DNA of 64,000 nt from Aspidiotus rigidus (Eukaryota > Arthropoda > Insecta > Hemiptera > Diaspididae). A program made the translations under genes and the position numbers. Positions 22,743 to 34,378 of the stretch are shown here, in pieces (position 1 is the first letter of the stretch; each line of letters opens with the position of its first letter). The notes under the pieces are model-generated. The model was not told the origin of the DNA. It saw only the letters and a list, made by a program, of their open reading frames with translations, and made no database searches. The DNA lies in NCBI GenBank assembly GCA_035079385.1, contig JAVHKY010000001.1:9696501-9760500 (forward strand). The letters are read 5' to 3'.

Positions 22743-24626
22743 CTAACTTTTCGGGTAGACGAAGCTCAGAGAAGAATCGTTCGAATTTGACAGAAACTTT
22801 TACGGCGTCAAGCATGTATGGGCAATCTTCAAGTAAAGTTAATGATCCGGAAATTAAATCGAGATTTTCTGATACCGAAAGAAAATCAGTCACCGTCTTC
22901 TTCACATTGTCAAAAAGTGGCCATACTCGTACGGTCGTCGATTTGGATCAATACAATCAACCATATGTTCAGGAGATAAAATTTATCAAAAAATTGCTAC
23001 AATGTAAGGCTAAATATATATTAATGATGCGGCCTCGAGAAACAGATAAATCATTTTTTTTGACGACAATTACAGCTTTTTTCGATGAGAAGCGAAGAAA
23101 AAAGTATTTTGAAGGTACCGAGATCACGTGTAACCCGATGTACCGAAATTATCCTGAGTCGATGGTTTTATACTTCGATTTCTGCAGGTTGGACTACACG
23201 GACGCAAAGGCTCTTGAAAAAAGTCTCATAATTGTAATAAAAGATTGTATTGGCCGGAAAACAAAAAATGCGAACCTCAATAGATATAATTGGCTCGAAC
23301 TTTTACATGTGTTGATTAGCGAGACGCTGGGGAGTGACCCCGAAGGAGAATCTCTGGTCGTAATTATTGATGACTATCCCATAGAAAAATTGCGAAAGAA
23401 GAGAAATTTCGAAATGGTTAGACGAAATGCTTTGATTTTAGATAGTTTCTATGAAACGATACAAAAATACGATTTATTCATCAAATTTGTCCTCATCATT
23501 GGGATGACAAAATTTGATTTGCAAACGAAAAGTCGGAGTAGTTTTCAACCGATCGCCTTCACTGATGGTCCTCTTCAAAATGTGGCTCACCAAAGTAAGA
23601 AAAATTTTTATGACTCAATAAGATATCCGTACTTGAGTACTCAATATGACGCGTTGCATGGTATTTTCGTGCCCAAAAAACAACTTCAATCTCTTTTCAA
23701 TTCTAGAGTACTTCAAAGCGGATGAGATAACCTGTTATTACCAAAAATGGGGCTCCGATGGATGTGTAGAGAGTTACCTACGCGAACACCCCGATCTAAA
23801 CGTGGATGATATCGAGAAGAAAGAAATTCCGGGTATCTTGTTCAACAGAAAGTCTGAGGAGCCTGTCGAATTTTCAAAATTTGACGTGCATTTCACTTTC
23901 TACTTATTTCTGGTTGGTTACCTCACCTTATCAACGTATGATCACCAAAGAAATATGTATGGCCTACGTTTCCGAAGCAATGAAGTCAGAGAACATCTTA
24001 AATTTGTACAATACCGAGTCCTCAGCGGTAGACAAGACTTGAATTTTGAAACGCTACAATCATTTTGTTCCAATTTAAAATTTGACCTAGAAAACGGAAT
24101 GATTTCGGAAATTTTCAAGGACTTAAATAATGTAGGATTCGAAATAACGGAACCCAATTCCGAAAATTTCAATTCGATAGATAGTTCCCAAGAATGTATA
24201 CATGAAAGCGCTTACAACAAAGCTATTTACCATTTATTTCAGTATTGCAAAATTCCGGTCTTAGCGATGGAAATTTTGCTTTCGAAGGAGAGAAAAACTT
24301 TAGGTGACCTGGATTTGATGACTACTACTTTCAATCCTAATTATTTGATCGAATTAAAAAGAGGACATTGCACAGTTTGTCTGGCGTTTGATAAATTACT
24401 CACGTACCTGGAAAATGAAGAAATAAGAGAAATTTTACAAGTAAATGCAGATAACGAGTTAATTCTAGTTGGTGCACATATCAGCAGCCAAAATGGAACT
24501 CGAGGAAAAATTGATAAGTGGCTAAAAGTCACCTTCAAAGATGGTCAGTATTTCGATGCGGAGGCTTCCAATGCTAACGAAAGGTGCTTCAATTCATTCC
24601 CTCATCTGAAGAAGATATTTCTGTGA
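22743..24626 (+). CDS. AAA-ATPase-like / PD-(D/E)XK nuclease protein of bacterial origin, with intron
   Basis: Two exons: 22743-23594 and 23707-24626. The intron has donor GTAAGA and acceptor TTTTCAATTCTAG; splicing it joins two frames into one continuous protein. The first ATG in frame is at 22814, giving 566 residues. The frame is open back to a good acceptor (TTTTTCTTACAG at 22731-22742), so an upstream exon is possible. Domains follow the bacterial AAA-ATPase_like plus PDDEXK_9 architecture. The P-loop is RPRETDKSFFL (about 73-83), where the family has RPRRFGKSLFL. The Walker B is VVIIDDYP (about 182-189). FVLIIGMTKF is sensor-like, and KYFKADEITCYY corresponds to the GFT-EEV segment. At the C-terminus are GDLDLM and LIELKRG (about 460-480), the nuclease D...ExK. 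The P-loop Gly is lost but the nuclease residues remain. Cellular role is unknown. Confidence 0.85.
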
Positions 24627-25329
24627 AACTTTGAGGGTATAATCCTGATTTTGCGCAATTTGGCAAGGGGACTACGTGACGTGAGCTTCATTTTCCATTC
24701 CCATAGACGAAATTATAGGGCAGCTTTGTAATGAATAAGAAAAAGCTAGAGGGAAAAAATCTGAATCTGTTTTTCTTTTTTTTTTTTTTTGCTCCTCCCA
24801 AGGAATTGAACGTGTATTTTCAATTTTCCTACATAATTCACAGTATTACGTATTGAAAACGAATTCACTACAAAGGTGGGAAAAAAGCTGCAGTTGTTAA
24901 TGATTAGTCAGGCAAAGTATAAAAATGAGCTTTCCATCTTTGTTTTCTCTCTGCCTTTATGTAATATAATGTTCATGTACCTACCTTCGTAATTTTTATT
25001 AATATTGATGTAGAATTGAATAATATTTGATATCTATTCTGAATAGGTGGAAATTGTAACCGCGATGAATTTAGTATAATATAGAGTTAGGATGAAAGTT
25101 TGAGCTCGAAAATTTTCCAAGTCCTCCGGTGACGTCACAATCAGCACGAGGACGCTTTTCCAAAGAATATAACCTCGACGGAAGCAATTTGGGTGATCTT
25201 CTATCTATAGGATGAAAACCCCAACTTTTTTCTAGTTCGTAAGTCTCCTGCGTCGAATTTTCCTTATTCCGTCTTTTGTCGACGATGCTCGGTGCTTCAG
25301 ATTTCTAGAGGGTAGAGTTTAGTGCCTTC
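24627..25329. other. 3' flank of AAA-ATPase gene, no gene recognised
   Basis: Intergenic sequence with a poly-T run near 24778-24790. A copy of the dispersed phrase TTTTCCAAGTCCTCCGGTGACGTCAC lies near 25115. Confidence 0.4.
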
Positions 25330-26225
25330 TCTCTATGAAAGTCAAAAGCACTTACCTTGGCCAAATTTTTGGATTGGTGGCTTAAATCCCATGTCAATTT
25401 TGAATTTCCCTACTACGTGAAGAATTGGGCGTACTTGGCTGATAAGCTTAAAGATGTAAATCTTCTTATTCTTGAATGGAACCGAACTAAGAGCGAATAT
25501 GAAAACATCCATTGAGACGTCTTTCAACATTTACTGTTCCTTCTTTAATTTCTAACTTTGATTCCTTCTTTCAAAAATGCCTCAGCCCCAGTATATGTCA
25601 GTTCAATGATTCTATCTACAATCTTCCTCCTTACATAGGTGTCCTTATTGGCTCACCATTGAGGTATTTCGTACCGAAGTATTTATGTAGGTCCAGATTT
25701 GAAGCTGAGATTTTCAAGACTGAGCACCCTCTCCTCAACCATGTGTTTCTATGGCGCAGATATGACGATGACATATTATGCGTTTCGACTGGACCCGTTC
25801 ACTCCCTTCAAGAGTTCCTGAATTTCGTGAACAACTTTTATCTATTGATTTCACTGTTGAGATCGGAGGCTCTGAGATTAATTTCCTCGACCTCACAATC
25901 TCCCTCTTCCCTAATAGGTTTGATTTCCAAGACTGCAAGAAGCCTACCACTACTGACGTCCTCATCCACGGTTCGTCTTTTTGCTCCTTCTGCTTTCAAC
26001 TCATTTGTTCACCGCCTTGTTCCTCTCTTCCTTTCCTCCTGTTTTTACAAAGCAGGTTTCTATCCAGCAATTAGCTACTGCTAACAGGTTTAATATTGAT
26101 ACCAACAGTCTTTTCCGGAGGAAAGTTACTAAGGTAGCTCTCTCCAACGGACCATCACTCAATCCTCAAGACATTACAGAGGAAGTCATCTGTCCGAATT
26201 CCTTATCTCCCGAAACTCGTATTTC
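25330..26225 (+). mobile_element. Diverged Penelope-like element pseudogene
   Basis: Across shifting frames it encodes PLE blocks in the right order: IGVLIGSPL, FLWRRYDDDILC (RT catalytic), VEIGGSEINFLDLTI, then DVLIHGSSFC and a FRRKVT-like block near 26120. There are many frameshifts. It aligns with the same parts of the complete PLE at 28735-30156 but is clearly older. Confidence 0.8.
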
Positions 26226-26640
26226 TGATTAGGGACGTAATTAAGACCGGTAATAGAATTTCCTTGTCTTACCCTTACTTAAAGCTCTGGAGGCTACTCC
26301 CTGATGAGGAAGGTTCAAACGCGTTTTTATGTAGGAGCGGCGTCTACCTACTCTGTCTATTCCCGAATATCTCTCAGGCTACTCCAACGTTTGGGTGATC
26401 TGCTTGTTCAGTCCCCCTCCTATCATATAATATTATGGCAAGGGATTTCGAAAAATTTCGACTTTCAACCCTGTGACGTCACGATCTGACGACATCATAG
26501 GTTATGACGCACGGCTATTTTTCTTTGAAATAACCCCCCATAGAACAGGTTCCCTGTTAAAATTTTATAAATCCATCATGAGGGGAGGGCGGTAGGCCAA
26601 CTCGGAACTAGAAATGTGGCTCAGCTAAAACATGAAAATA
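26226..26640. repeat. Dispersed repeat with GAACAGGTTCCCTGTT
   Basis: Holds CCCCTCCTATCATATAATAT and AACAGGTTCCCTGTTAAAAT, phrases shared in one or both orientations with 14150-14770, 27230-27400, 38230-38330 and 62270-62480. Non-coding. Confidence 0.5.
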
Positions 26641-26980
26641 TCAAAATATGGCGTCCATAAGTTTGGGTTCTACAGAAAAGATACTTCGACCGATTTTGCA
26701 GTCCACGGGTCGGCATTTTTCCCTTTTGCCCACAAGAATGTTGAGTCAGTCCGCTTTCCACAAGGGTTTGCCCCAACGAAGAGACAATGTTGGAATTTGT
26801 ATACTTGAAGTATTCGTAGGTAGAAGCGTTAGTGTTTGTAAATATAAACGATATCGTATGAATGCTCATCGTGCAAGAAATGTAGATTTCACTTGTACAC
26901 ATGAATTAACGGTGCAGGAAAACGGATGCAGCCACTCAAAACACCCTGGGCAGGCTTAACCTCTAGAAGTTTGCATCTGG
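26641..26980 (+). mobile_element. PLE fragment
   Basis: One frame reads VHKFGFYRKDTS then DFAVHGSAFFPFAHKN. This corresponds to the FAIYRKDTATDITVHGKSFC region of the complete PLE. It probably continues the relic at 25330-26225, split by dispersed repeat. Confidence 0.65.
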
Positions 26981-28400
26981 CAGCTGTGATCGACATTCAG
27001 AAAAAAACGACGGCTTCCTTAACGACGTTGAACGAGGAACGCAAGGAACCTGTTCTATAGGTTGAAAAATAATACGTGATATGACTCGCATCAGGATAAC
27101 CCCTTCAAGTAACTAGACATACAATACTTTGTACACCAATTGGCTCAGGATCTTCAATAAGCCAGATCTACAATGTTTCAAAACACCATTAGTCCCGCTT
27201 CCATCATAATTAAATTACGGGTCGCGAGTCGAAATTTCTCCAGGCGTATGCCTGTCCAATCATATGTACATAGCTCGAAAGTCGAAATTTTTCCAAGTCC
27301 CCCTCCTATCATATAAATATAGCTTGAGAATTCAAATTTTCCCAAGTTTTTCACCGGACGGCGCACGGCGAATTTCTCAAAAAATTACCCATAAAACCGG
27401 TTCCCTTTTCAAAATTGATTTCTTGAATCGGGTGAATCAGTCAGATCACTTTCTCGAAACGCACCTCGAACAGCAGAGACAACAGCGTACTCCGATAGAA
27501 TCGATACGTTTTTGTATAAAATTACGGTCATCCATGATGAAGAGGGTACTCAGCGGAGTAACACGAAAGAAGATGAAAATGGACCGCACGAAAATTGAAA
27601 ACACGAGCGCTTTCGGCTAATCAGCCATTCTCGAAGTGTGGAAAGTTTACTCCTTCGAGTATCCTAAGTTCAATCAATCATTCAAATTCTGCTCTCCGCT
27701 TTACACTGCGAACAATGTTACAATTTATTAAAGAGTAAATATAATAACGTAAAAATAGGTATCTCGCACCTGGGCAGCGTGACGATTATGTTTGAAGAAG
27801 AGAAAGAATGGTCATGAGCGATCACTTGAAGATGTATACAATGTAAGAACTGCAGGATTGGAAGTGAGATCGGGAATAACTGCAAGATACCGGTTTGAGG
27901 ATCCTACTTGTTTACTTGATAGAATGCGAATATAATGCAGCTGATTCGTATCAAGGTTATTGTGTCACGTTTCCATTGTATATGAAGGGATAGATAGCAG
28001 CCTCGTATAAGTAGTTCTTCGGCTGGATAGAGTTTAAATTGCATCGTTTACCAGCTATGTACGGTGGGGACGAGATTTCATATTGTATTCCAGCGAACTG
28101 GTGTACCTAGTCGAAGTTCATAAAGCGTAAATAAGATTGTAGAGTATGTATACGTTATAATGTGTGTTCGCTAGTCATGACCGTTCTGTGTTCTTCATAG
28201 ATTGGAATAAGTATACTTACATGTGTACGAAATATTGATCCTGCGTTAAAATATCTTAGGTAAGTAGTCAGTGACTCTTTAACTTGGATTAATAATCTTA
28301 ATTCTATGATACTTACATGCGCAAGTGTGGAGTAGATGTGATGAAACGAAAAGAACGATAGGAAGAAACGCATACGCAGGCGCGTAAACAATACAAGACT
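26981..28400. other. No gene recognised
   Basis: Contains another copy of the dispersed CCTCCTATCATATAAATATAGC family (27230-27400). Otherwise it is AT-rich intergenic sequence. Confidence 0.4.
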
Positions 28401-28404
28401 TTTC

Positions 28405-28619
28405 ACCTCTACCTGCAAATGAGGTTTCTACTTAAACATTAACTCCAGTACTCTAATTTATTCAATGAATCGTTCTCTCAATAAGACAAACGATCATCTC
28501 CGATTCTCTAGCATCTTCTAGTGTTGGTTAGACTCTCTCACACACACCCACACACACCCATCTCATCACTTATCTCATTCCTCTTTCATACACTTATCGG
28601 GTTTCTGTTACTCCCCAAT
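28405..28619 (+). repeat. Diverged dispersed repeat B (copy 1)
   Basis: Phrases such as CACCTCTACCTGCAAATGAG and CTCTCAATAAGACAAACG recur in diverged form at 31208-31470. PLE copy 2 was inserted at its end. Confidence 0.45.
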
Positions 28620-28631
28620 CATTCAACATAT

Positions 28632-30322
28632 TAGACGAAGTCATACTCAAGCGAGTAATACAAACAATTTAAGCGACAGAAATTAAACGACGCCGGAGCG
28701 CTTTCGATTAAACAAGCGTCCGGTCGTAACCCTTGTGTCCTCCCCCACGTACGCTCTGGCGAAATTTTTGGACCGGTGGCTTAAGTCGAGAGTTGACCGT
28801 GAGTCACCTTACTCGGTGAAAAATTCGGTTTCCTTGGCTGATAGGCTTAAGGATAATATTCTTCCGCTGGGATCGACCCTGTGTTCATTTGATATGGTCG
28901 GCCTGTTCCCCAATATCCCCAGAGCAACCGCCATGCAACATATGGGAGACCTTTTGATTCAAACAAATGTTCGCCAAGAAGAATTGGGTGAATTTTTCAA
29001 TCTCCTCGATATTTGTTGGTCTCCCAATTATTGCAAATTCGATAACAAGTTTTTTGAGTTTCCTGAAGAGGTTGGAATACCCATCGGTTCTCCTTTGGGT
29101 TCTCTCATTTCGGAGGTCTTTATGTCTAAGTTTGAGCTCGATTTGTTCTCCTCTGGCAGTGCGTATTTAGGTCTGATTTATTATTGGCACAGGTATGTCG
29201 ACGATGTGTTGTGTACGTGGACTGGTTCCCGAGAGCTCCTTTTGGACTTTCTCCAGTATCTAAATAATCAATATCCTTCTATAAAATTTACTTTAAAAAT
29301 CGGTGGTGCATCTATTAATTACTTGGATTTGACGATCTGTAATAGAGACGGTATCCATGAATTCGCCATATACAGGAAAGATACTGCGACCGATATTACT
29401 GTCCACGGCAAATCTTTTTGCCCTGTAGCCCATAAATATGCTGGATTTAACAGCTTAATCCATCGACTGACTAGTGTTCCTCTCAATCAGTCAGCCTTCC
29501 AAAAAGAGGTATTAACTATAAAGCACTTGGCCAGAGTGAATGAAGTGAACTTAGACATTGACCTTATGATCCAAAGGAAAGTTACTCGAAAATGCCTCGA
29601 TTCCACCACCTCCCTCCCCCGCAATACGGCCCTAAACAGTAGAGAGCGTTGGATAAGGCTTCCGTTCTTGGGGCAGTTTTCATCTCAATTGAGTCGTGTC
29701 CTACGCCCCTTCGGATTTCGGCCTGTGTATTACAACCTCAATACCATAAAAAGTTTATTGGTCAGGCTAAAAGACCCCGTCCAACTGGCCGAGAGGAGTG
29801 GTGTGTATAAAGTTGAGTGTAGGGATTGTAACGGAATTTATATCGGTGAGACATGCCGTCAGTTAAAAATTAGAATCGCTGAACATAGGAAGGCGTGGGA
29901 AACGAAGAATATAGGTGAATCGGCGTTTGCGGACCATCTAATCACTAGCGGCCATAGCATTAAAGAGGGGTCCGAGGTCCTCCTCTATAGAGAAAATGCG
30001 TATTCGAAGCGGAAAGCGTTAGAACACATCGAAATAATCCGTCATTTAAATAACGACGACCTTAATGTGCTCAACAGGTACATACCTGATGAGGGGTTGA
30101 TTGAACTAGTTTACGAGTATGATTCACGTCGTGATGACTCGCTGGTTCAATCCTGATTTCCTCGTATGTTTCTAGTTTACAGCTGGAGTTGGTTCAGTCG
30201 CTTTCCAGTCCCCGTTGACAATGATTGTTTAATCGAAAGCGCTCCGGCGTTGTTTAATTTCTGTGGCTTAAATTGTAAATTACAAAAAAAAATGGCCAGA
30301 AATTGAGAAACCGCATTGATTC
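28632..30322 (+). mobile_element. Penelope-like element copy 2 with inverted ends and 12-bp TSD
   Basis: Flanked by exact CATTCAACATAT duplications at 28620-28631 and 30323-30334. The left end (28632-28710) is an inverted, truncated copy of the right non-coding end (30157-30290). It joins directly to the RT sequence at GCGTCCGG. The tail ends GCATTGATTC, as in copy 1. The element is 5'-truncated relative to copy 1, lacking the YGLPKVHK segment. Confidence 0.9.
28735..30156 (+). CDS. PLE reverse transcriptase / GIY-YIG endonuclease polyprotein (473 codons, open)
   Basis: The frame extends upstream of the first ATG-like start; the sequence before ALAKFLDRWLK is cut by the element's truncation. 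RT blocks include CSFDMVGLFPNIP, VGIPIGSPLGSLISEVFM and the catalytic HRYVDDVLC (near residue 155-165). ASINYLDLTIC follows. After a linker with HRL and FGFRPVYY come the GIY-YIG nuclease (GVYKVECRDC then GIYIGETCRQL, about 350-380) and its helix IRIAEHRKAWE. The C-terminus is KRKALEHIEIIRHL through SLVQS. No internal stop is seen. Expression is doubtful because the N-terminal RT fingers are missing. Confidence 0.9.
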   Translation: MSSPTYALAKFLDRWLKSRVDRESPYSVKNSVSLADRLKDNILPLGSTLCSFDMVGLFPNIPRATAMQHMGDLLIQTNVRQEELGEFFNLLDICWSPNYCKFDNKFFEFPEEVGIPIGSPLGSLISEVFMSKFELDLFSSGSAYLGLIYYWHRYVDDVLCTWTGSRELLLDFLQYLNNQYPSIKFTLKIGGASINYLDLTICNRDGIHEFAIYRKDTATDITVHGKSFCPVAHKYAGFNSLIHRLTSVPLNQSAFQKEVLTIKHLARVNEVNLDIDLMIQRKVTRKCLDSTTSLPRNTALNSRERWIRLPFLGQFSSQLSRVLRPFGFRPVYYNLNTIKSLLVRLKDPVQLAERSGVYKVECRDCNGIYIGETCRQLKIRIAEHRKAWETKNIGESAFADHLITSGHSIKEGSEVLLYRENAYSKRKALEHIEIIRHLNNDDLNVLNRYIPDEGLIELVYEYDSRRDDSLVQS

Positions 30323-30334
30323 CATTCAACATAT

Positions 30335-31207
30335 CTTTTTCTGTCCCAAATTAGTTTCAATCCCGAACTCCTGATTTATCCCTCACAATCACACAGAAGC
30401 ACTATCAGACCTCATCATCTTTTCATTTTTGTAACAATCAAATCCCTTTTTTCACATCTACACTTAAGATTATTGAGCTCATAGCTCTGTGAAAGTCCCT
30501 TAGTAACTCGTTGATTGGGGAAAAAAAAAAAAAAACTAAATGAAAGTAAACAAGACTGAGTCGCCATGCGCCTCAGTATCTGGGTCTCTTGGTTCTTTTT
30601 TCTTCTGATTGACTGTTGCGTGACGGAAATTTATTTTTTAATTTTTTTCAAAAGATCTGGAGCTTTTTTTCCTACCAAAATGTAGAGCTCAAGAGATCTT
30701 GATTTTTTCTATGTCAAGATCTGGAAACCAAGAGATCTGCCTCCTTGTTCCGCTCAGACCTGGAATCTCAGAGACTTAATATTTGTACCTAATTACGGTA
30801 GGTATATTACCATTAAGAAAGCATCGAGCAGAAGAAACTTTGTTGATGACTGTACAGAAATTTGAAAAATGCTATGCAAAAATAAAATCATAGATGTCAC
30901 AGAACATACTAATCAAACGATATATCTGTACATTATCACCAATATTGATGTTCGAAGACTATCTTAGTCATCTTGGTCACTCTTGACGAAGCTTGTAGGA
31001 GAAATAAAATTTGCCAGGCAAAAATAAAATCTCGAGCTGAAATTTGGAAATTGCTATGCAAAAATTATATCTTGAGTAACAGAGAATGTATGTATTACTT
31101 AAGTGACGTCACAACACATTTTTCCGGTGAGAATTTTTTTTTTGTTCGCAATTGCATAGGGGCTCTCGCCTTGCCAGAGGCAAGAGCCCCAAAAATTAAA
31201 TAATTTT
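30335..31207. other. No gene recognised
   Basis: AT-rich sequence with a poly-A run at 30520-30534. An imperfect hairpin GGGGCTCTCGCCTTGCC / GGCAAGAGCCCC lies near 31159-31190. Confidence 0.4.
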
Positions 31208-31470
31208 CACCTCTGCCTACAACTAATCATTGCGCTTAAATCCTATCCTCATAACTCCAACTTATTCTATAAATCTTTCTCTCAATAAGACTCACATTTA
31301 TATCCTCACCACCTCTTGCCCCTCTACTCATAATTCATTTTGGATCATCTCCGATTGCCGAGCATCATCCTTCTCTTCATCCAATCATAATTTGTATTCA
31401 CGCTCTCATCGCAATCTTCTCTGTCAACTCCACTTTAATATTCTTCATCTGGTTCCATGACCACAAGAGC
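31208..31470 (+). repeat. Diverged dispersed repeat B (copy 2)
   Basis: Shares CACCTCTGCCTACAA, CTCTCAATAAGACTCAC and GATCATCTCCGATT with 28405-28619. Confidence 0.45.
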
Positions 31471-32133
31471 ATCCCAAGCAACAAAAAAATTGACGAACCA
31501 GCCAAATAGGCAACCAATCACCCTTCAGAGATCTCTCCAAACACATTATCATATACATCATCCATGCCTGCTTCACTCATTAGTCTAACCCTAAATCCCA
31601 TTCAAAAAAGCTAGTCCAAATTAAAAAATATATTCTCATCTTCAAGACTCCTCGAATCAACTCATTCTTTGCTTCCAATTCTTTTTAATCTATTTCAAAT
31701 CCTGTATACCTTACGTTTAGGTACCTATGAATTTATTTCAAGGTATACCGGGTGGGGCAAAATAATGTTACCAGTTAAATGGATGGAGTCCCAAAAAACA
31801 CAACAGGAGCAATGCAACAATAAGCGTCACTGGCATTCGTGCACAGATTGCGGGCAATAACGGATAGGGCTCATATGAGGGTGCTTCTGTGCTAGGGTCA
31901 GCAACCATAGAATGCAACAGCATCCCCATCAAATATCAATATGGGCGCATAAAACAGCCGGAAGGAAGAAGGTCGAGCCAAGCGGAACCTTACTACTTAT
32001 AGAAGACCTACAAATACAAAAGCCTTAAATTGCTGAGAATATACCTTGAAAAAGCAGCTAAGGAGGCTTAGCAGGATGTGTGGGACATGTGTGGAAAAAG
32101 GGAAACAGACAAAGTGGATGATCCCTCGGTTAG
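31471..32133. other. No gene recognised
   Basis: Short plus-strand ORFs only. It is the left flank into which the hAT element inserted. Confidence 0.4.
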
Positions 32134-32141
32134 ATATACAT

Positions 32142-32960
32142 CAGGGGTTCCCAACCCGGGTTTTACGGCACACTAGCGTGCCGCGAGTGTCCTCCAGGTG
32201 TGCCGCGAAAAATTCAAAACTTTCAAAAGAACTGCTGCAGCTTTAGAATACGTGGACGCAAATTTTCTATCAGTCATTCGTGAGTCCCTCCTTCTTCTCC
32301 AAAATAAGATGACACACTACTTCCCAAGCATACGAGTGAAAGAATATGATTGGATTCGGAACCCCTTTACAATCTCTATGAGTGACGTAGAAGGTTTACC
32401 ACTTGTTGAAGAAGAAAGCATGTGCTCATTGAAGAACGATCTTACTTTGCAGCTTAAATTTCAAGAAATGACTCTCAGCCAATTTTGGCAGCATGTTTCC
32501 ACAGAATATCCTGCATTATCTGATAGACTGTCACCATCCTGCTACCGTTCTCCACGTTATACTTGTGCGAGGAGGGATTCTCCGTACTTACATATATCAA
32601 GTGTAAATATCGCGGGCGGCTTACAGGCACTTCACTAGAAAGTGAAATGCGGGTATGTTTATCGAACGTCAGACCCAGTATAACTAATTTATGTGAAAAA
32701 CATCAAGCCCAAATTTCTCATTAATATATAATTCTAGTAAATTTTTTTTCACGTGTCTTTTTTTATTTTTTCTTCTAAATTTTTAATAATTGTCAACGAA
32801 TCTTAAAATGGCAGACGCGTAACGTACCTATGTAATATTACATATTTTTACATCACAATACACAACATATTCAGAATTTTTATTAAAATTCCAAGGTGTG
32901 CCGCAAAAATTCAACGTTTGAAAAACTGTGCCGGGAGCAATGAAAGGTTGGGAACGCCTG
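32142..32960 (+). mobile_element. hAT element, internally deleted, with exact 8-bp TSD
   Basis: Terminal inverted repeats CAGGGGTTCCCAACC (left) and GGTTGGGAACGCCTG (right), flanked by ATATACAT at 32134-32141 and 32961-32968. An 8-bp duplication is diagnostic of hAT. Subterminal GTGCCGCG-type words occur at both ends. The 819-bp body holds only the transposase C-terminal part. Confidence 0.92.
32198..32638 (+). pseudogene. hAT transposase C-terminal fragment (ZBED5/SCAND3-like)
   Basis: An open frame of 146 codons. It has YDWIRNPF, then LKFQEMTLSQFWQHVSTEYP, then a broken LSPSCY...TYLC-like hAT dimerisation motif. Matching sequence continues in other frames to about 32725 (residues like LCEKHQAQIS). 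The RNase-H catalytic core is absent and the frame is shifted, so it cannot mobilise itself. Confidence 0.75.
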
Positions 32961-32968
32961 ATATACAT

Positions 32969-34378
32969 GATAGATTTTTGTATGGCAGAGGCTGTCGAAA
33001 CAGAAATACATGTAATGACAGCAAGATAGGCCTTCAGAAATGGACACTGGCAAAGTTGAGACATATAGCAGGACGTGGAGGAGTAGCGAAGACGAATCCA
33101 GAGAACATAGATTATGTGGTTGGAAGAATTTATTGGTGGATTTTTTGAACTTACTTGACATAAATCGTATTTGATTGAGAAGGATCACGCGTTCAAAACG
33201 TCGTCAATAAAATTCATAAGGTTAAATTTGCACCGCGACTCCCTTTTGAGACACCACAAAAAAGTGGAATGTCACAATTTTGTAAAATTTTTGAAAAGTA
33301 AATAAACAGCACTAGCCTGACCAATATACCGTATACCAGATGTCTAACATATATAATATACTTCTGCAATGCATAGGCCAAGTTTATTTGTGCCGCGGTA
33401 TTCCACGATGTCTTTAAGCTTTACCATGCTAAGCTAAGTGTCGTAATATGGCACTCCAAGGTATGAGGGTGTCCTGAAGCTAGCTTTCTCTAGATTGATA
33501 TGTGATCTATCCGGGAAAATCGGTTGTGGATGCGTATTCTAGAGAGAACTTCCTACAAACAAGAACCAAACGTGTGTCGACGCCATTCTTTCAAGAAAAA
33601 TTGGCAACGCAGTGTACAATGTATACGTTTTATAGGTATCCTACTATTCGCATCAAAGACCTCTGATTACTGTGACCAATTTGGATAAGAATGGTACTCA
33701 ATGAATATAAGTACATAATTATGTGAATAAATTTGCCTAATTAGGTTATAACAATCATTTAAATTTCAGAAATTTTTTTCAGCAACGATTTTGAACGGTT
33801 TTCTCTTAATGACGCGACTAGAAAGAAAATGAATAACTTGAGGTCTTGAGAGAAGAACTTTGCCTTACACCTGGCCTCAAGTTTATTGTAGACATGAAAC
33901 GCACGATCGTTATTTTTGGCTCGTAGAAAGTTTTTATAAGTACAATAATTATAATACTTACTTACCGTTCTGACGTACAGATGAAGTACTTCTAGGTACA
34001 ATATGTTGGTATATAATTTTATTAATGTGAAAATTCTTTGACAAAGCGTTCGTCTGTTGTTTATTCATTTGAAGTACACAAATAACAAACAGTGTGTTTT
34101 GTCTGATCCGTAGGTAGTGATATTGTCGTAATATAAAAAAAAATCGTCTCATCAAGAGGGTAGGTAAACTTGGGCTATATTGTTTCTTCTTTTTTTATTT
34201 TTACATACTCGTATGTTCAACATGGCTATAAGTAGGCCTATAACTTCAAATTGTAGAACGTTGAGTCCTTACTGATTCGGTACCTACGACGACGTTCGGC
34301 GAATAAAGTTGCCTTCGGATCAAGACAATAGATTATTGGATCTCATATTGAGTGAGTAAGGTATAAGAAGAGCACTGC
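32969..34378. other. No gene recognised
   Basis: Right flank of the hAT element and AT-rich intergenic sequence. Confidence 0.4.

Noticed and set aside
22787..24626. Frameshifted AAA-ATPase pseudogene in two overlapping ORFs
   Set aside because: A 112-bp intron with consensus splice sites restores the frame and the conserved family segment, so splicing explains it better than a frameshift.
31155..31195. GC-rich hairpin resembling a rho-independent terminator
   Set aside because: The context is an insect nuclear genome, so bacterial terminators do not apply. The stem is also imperfect.
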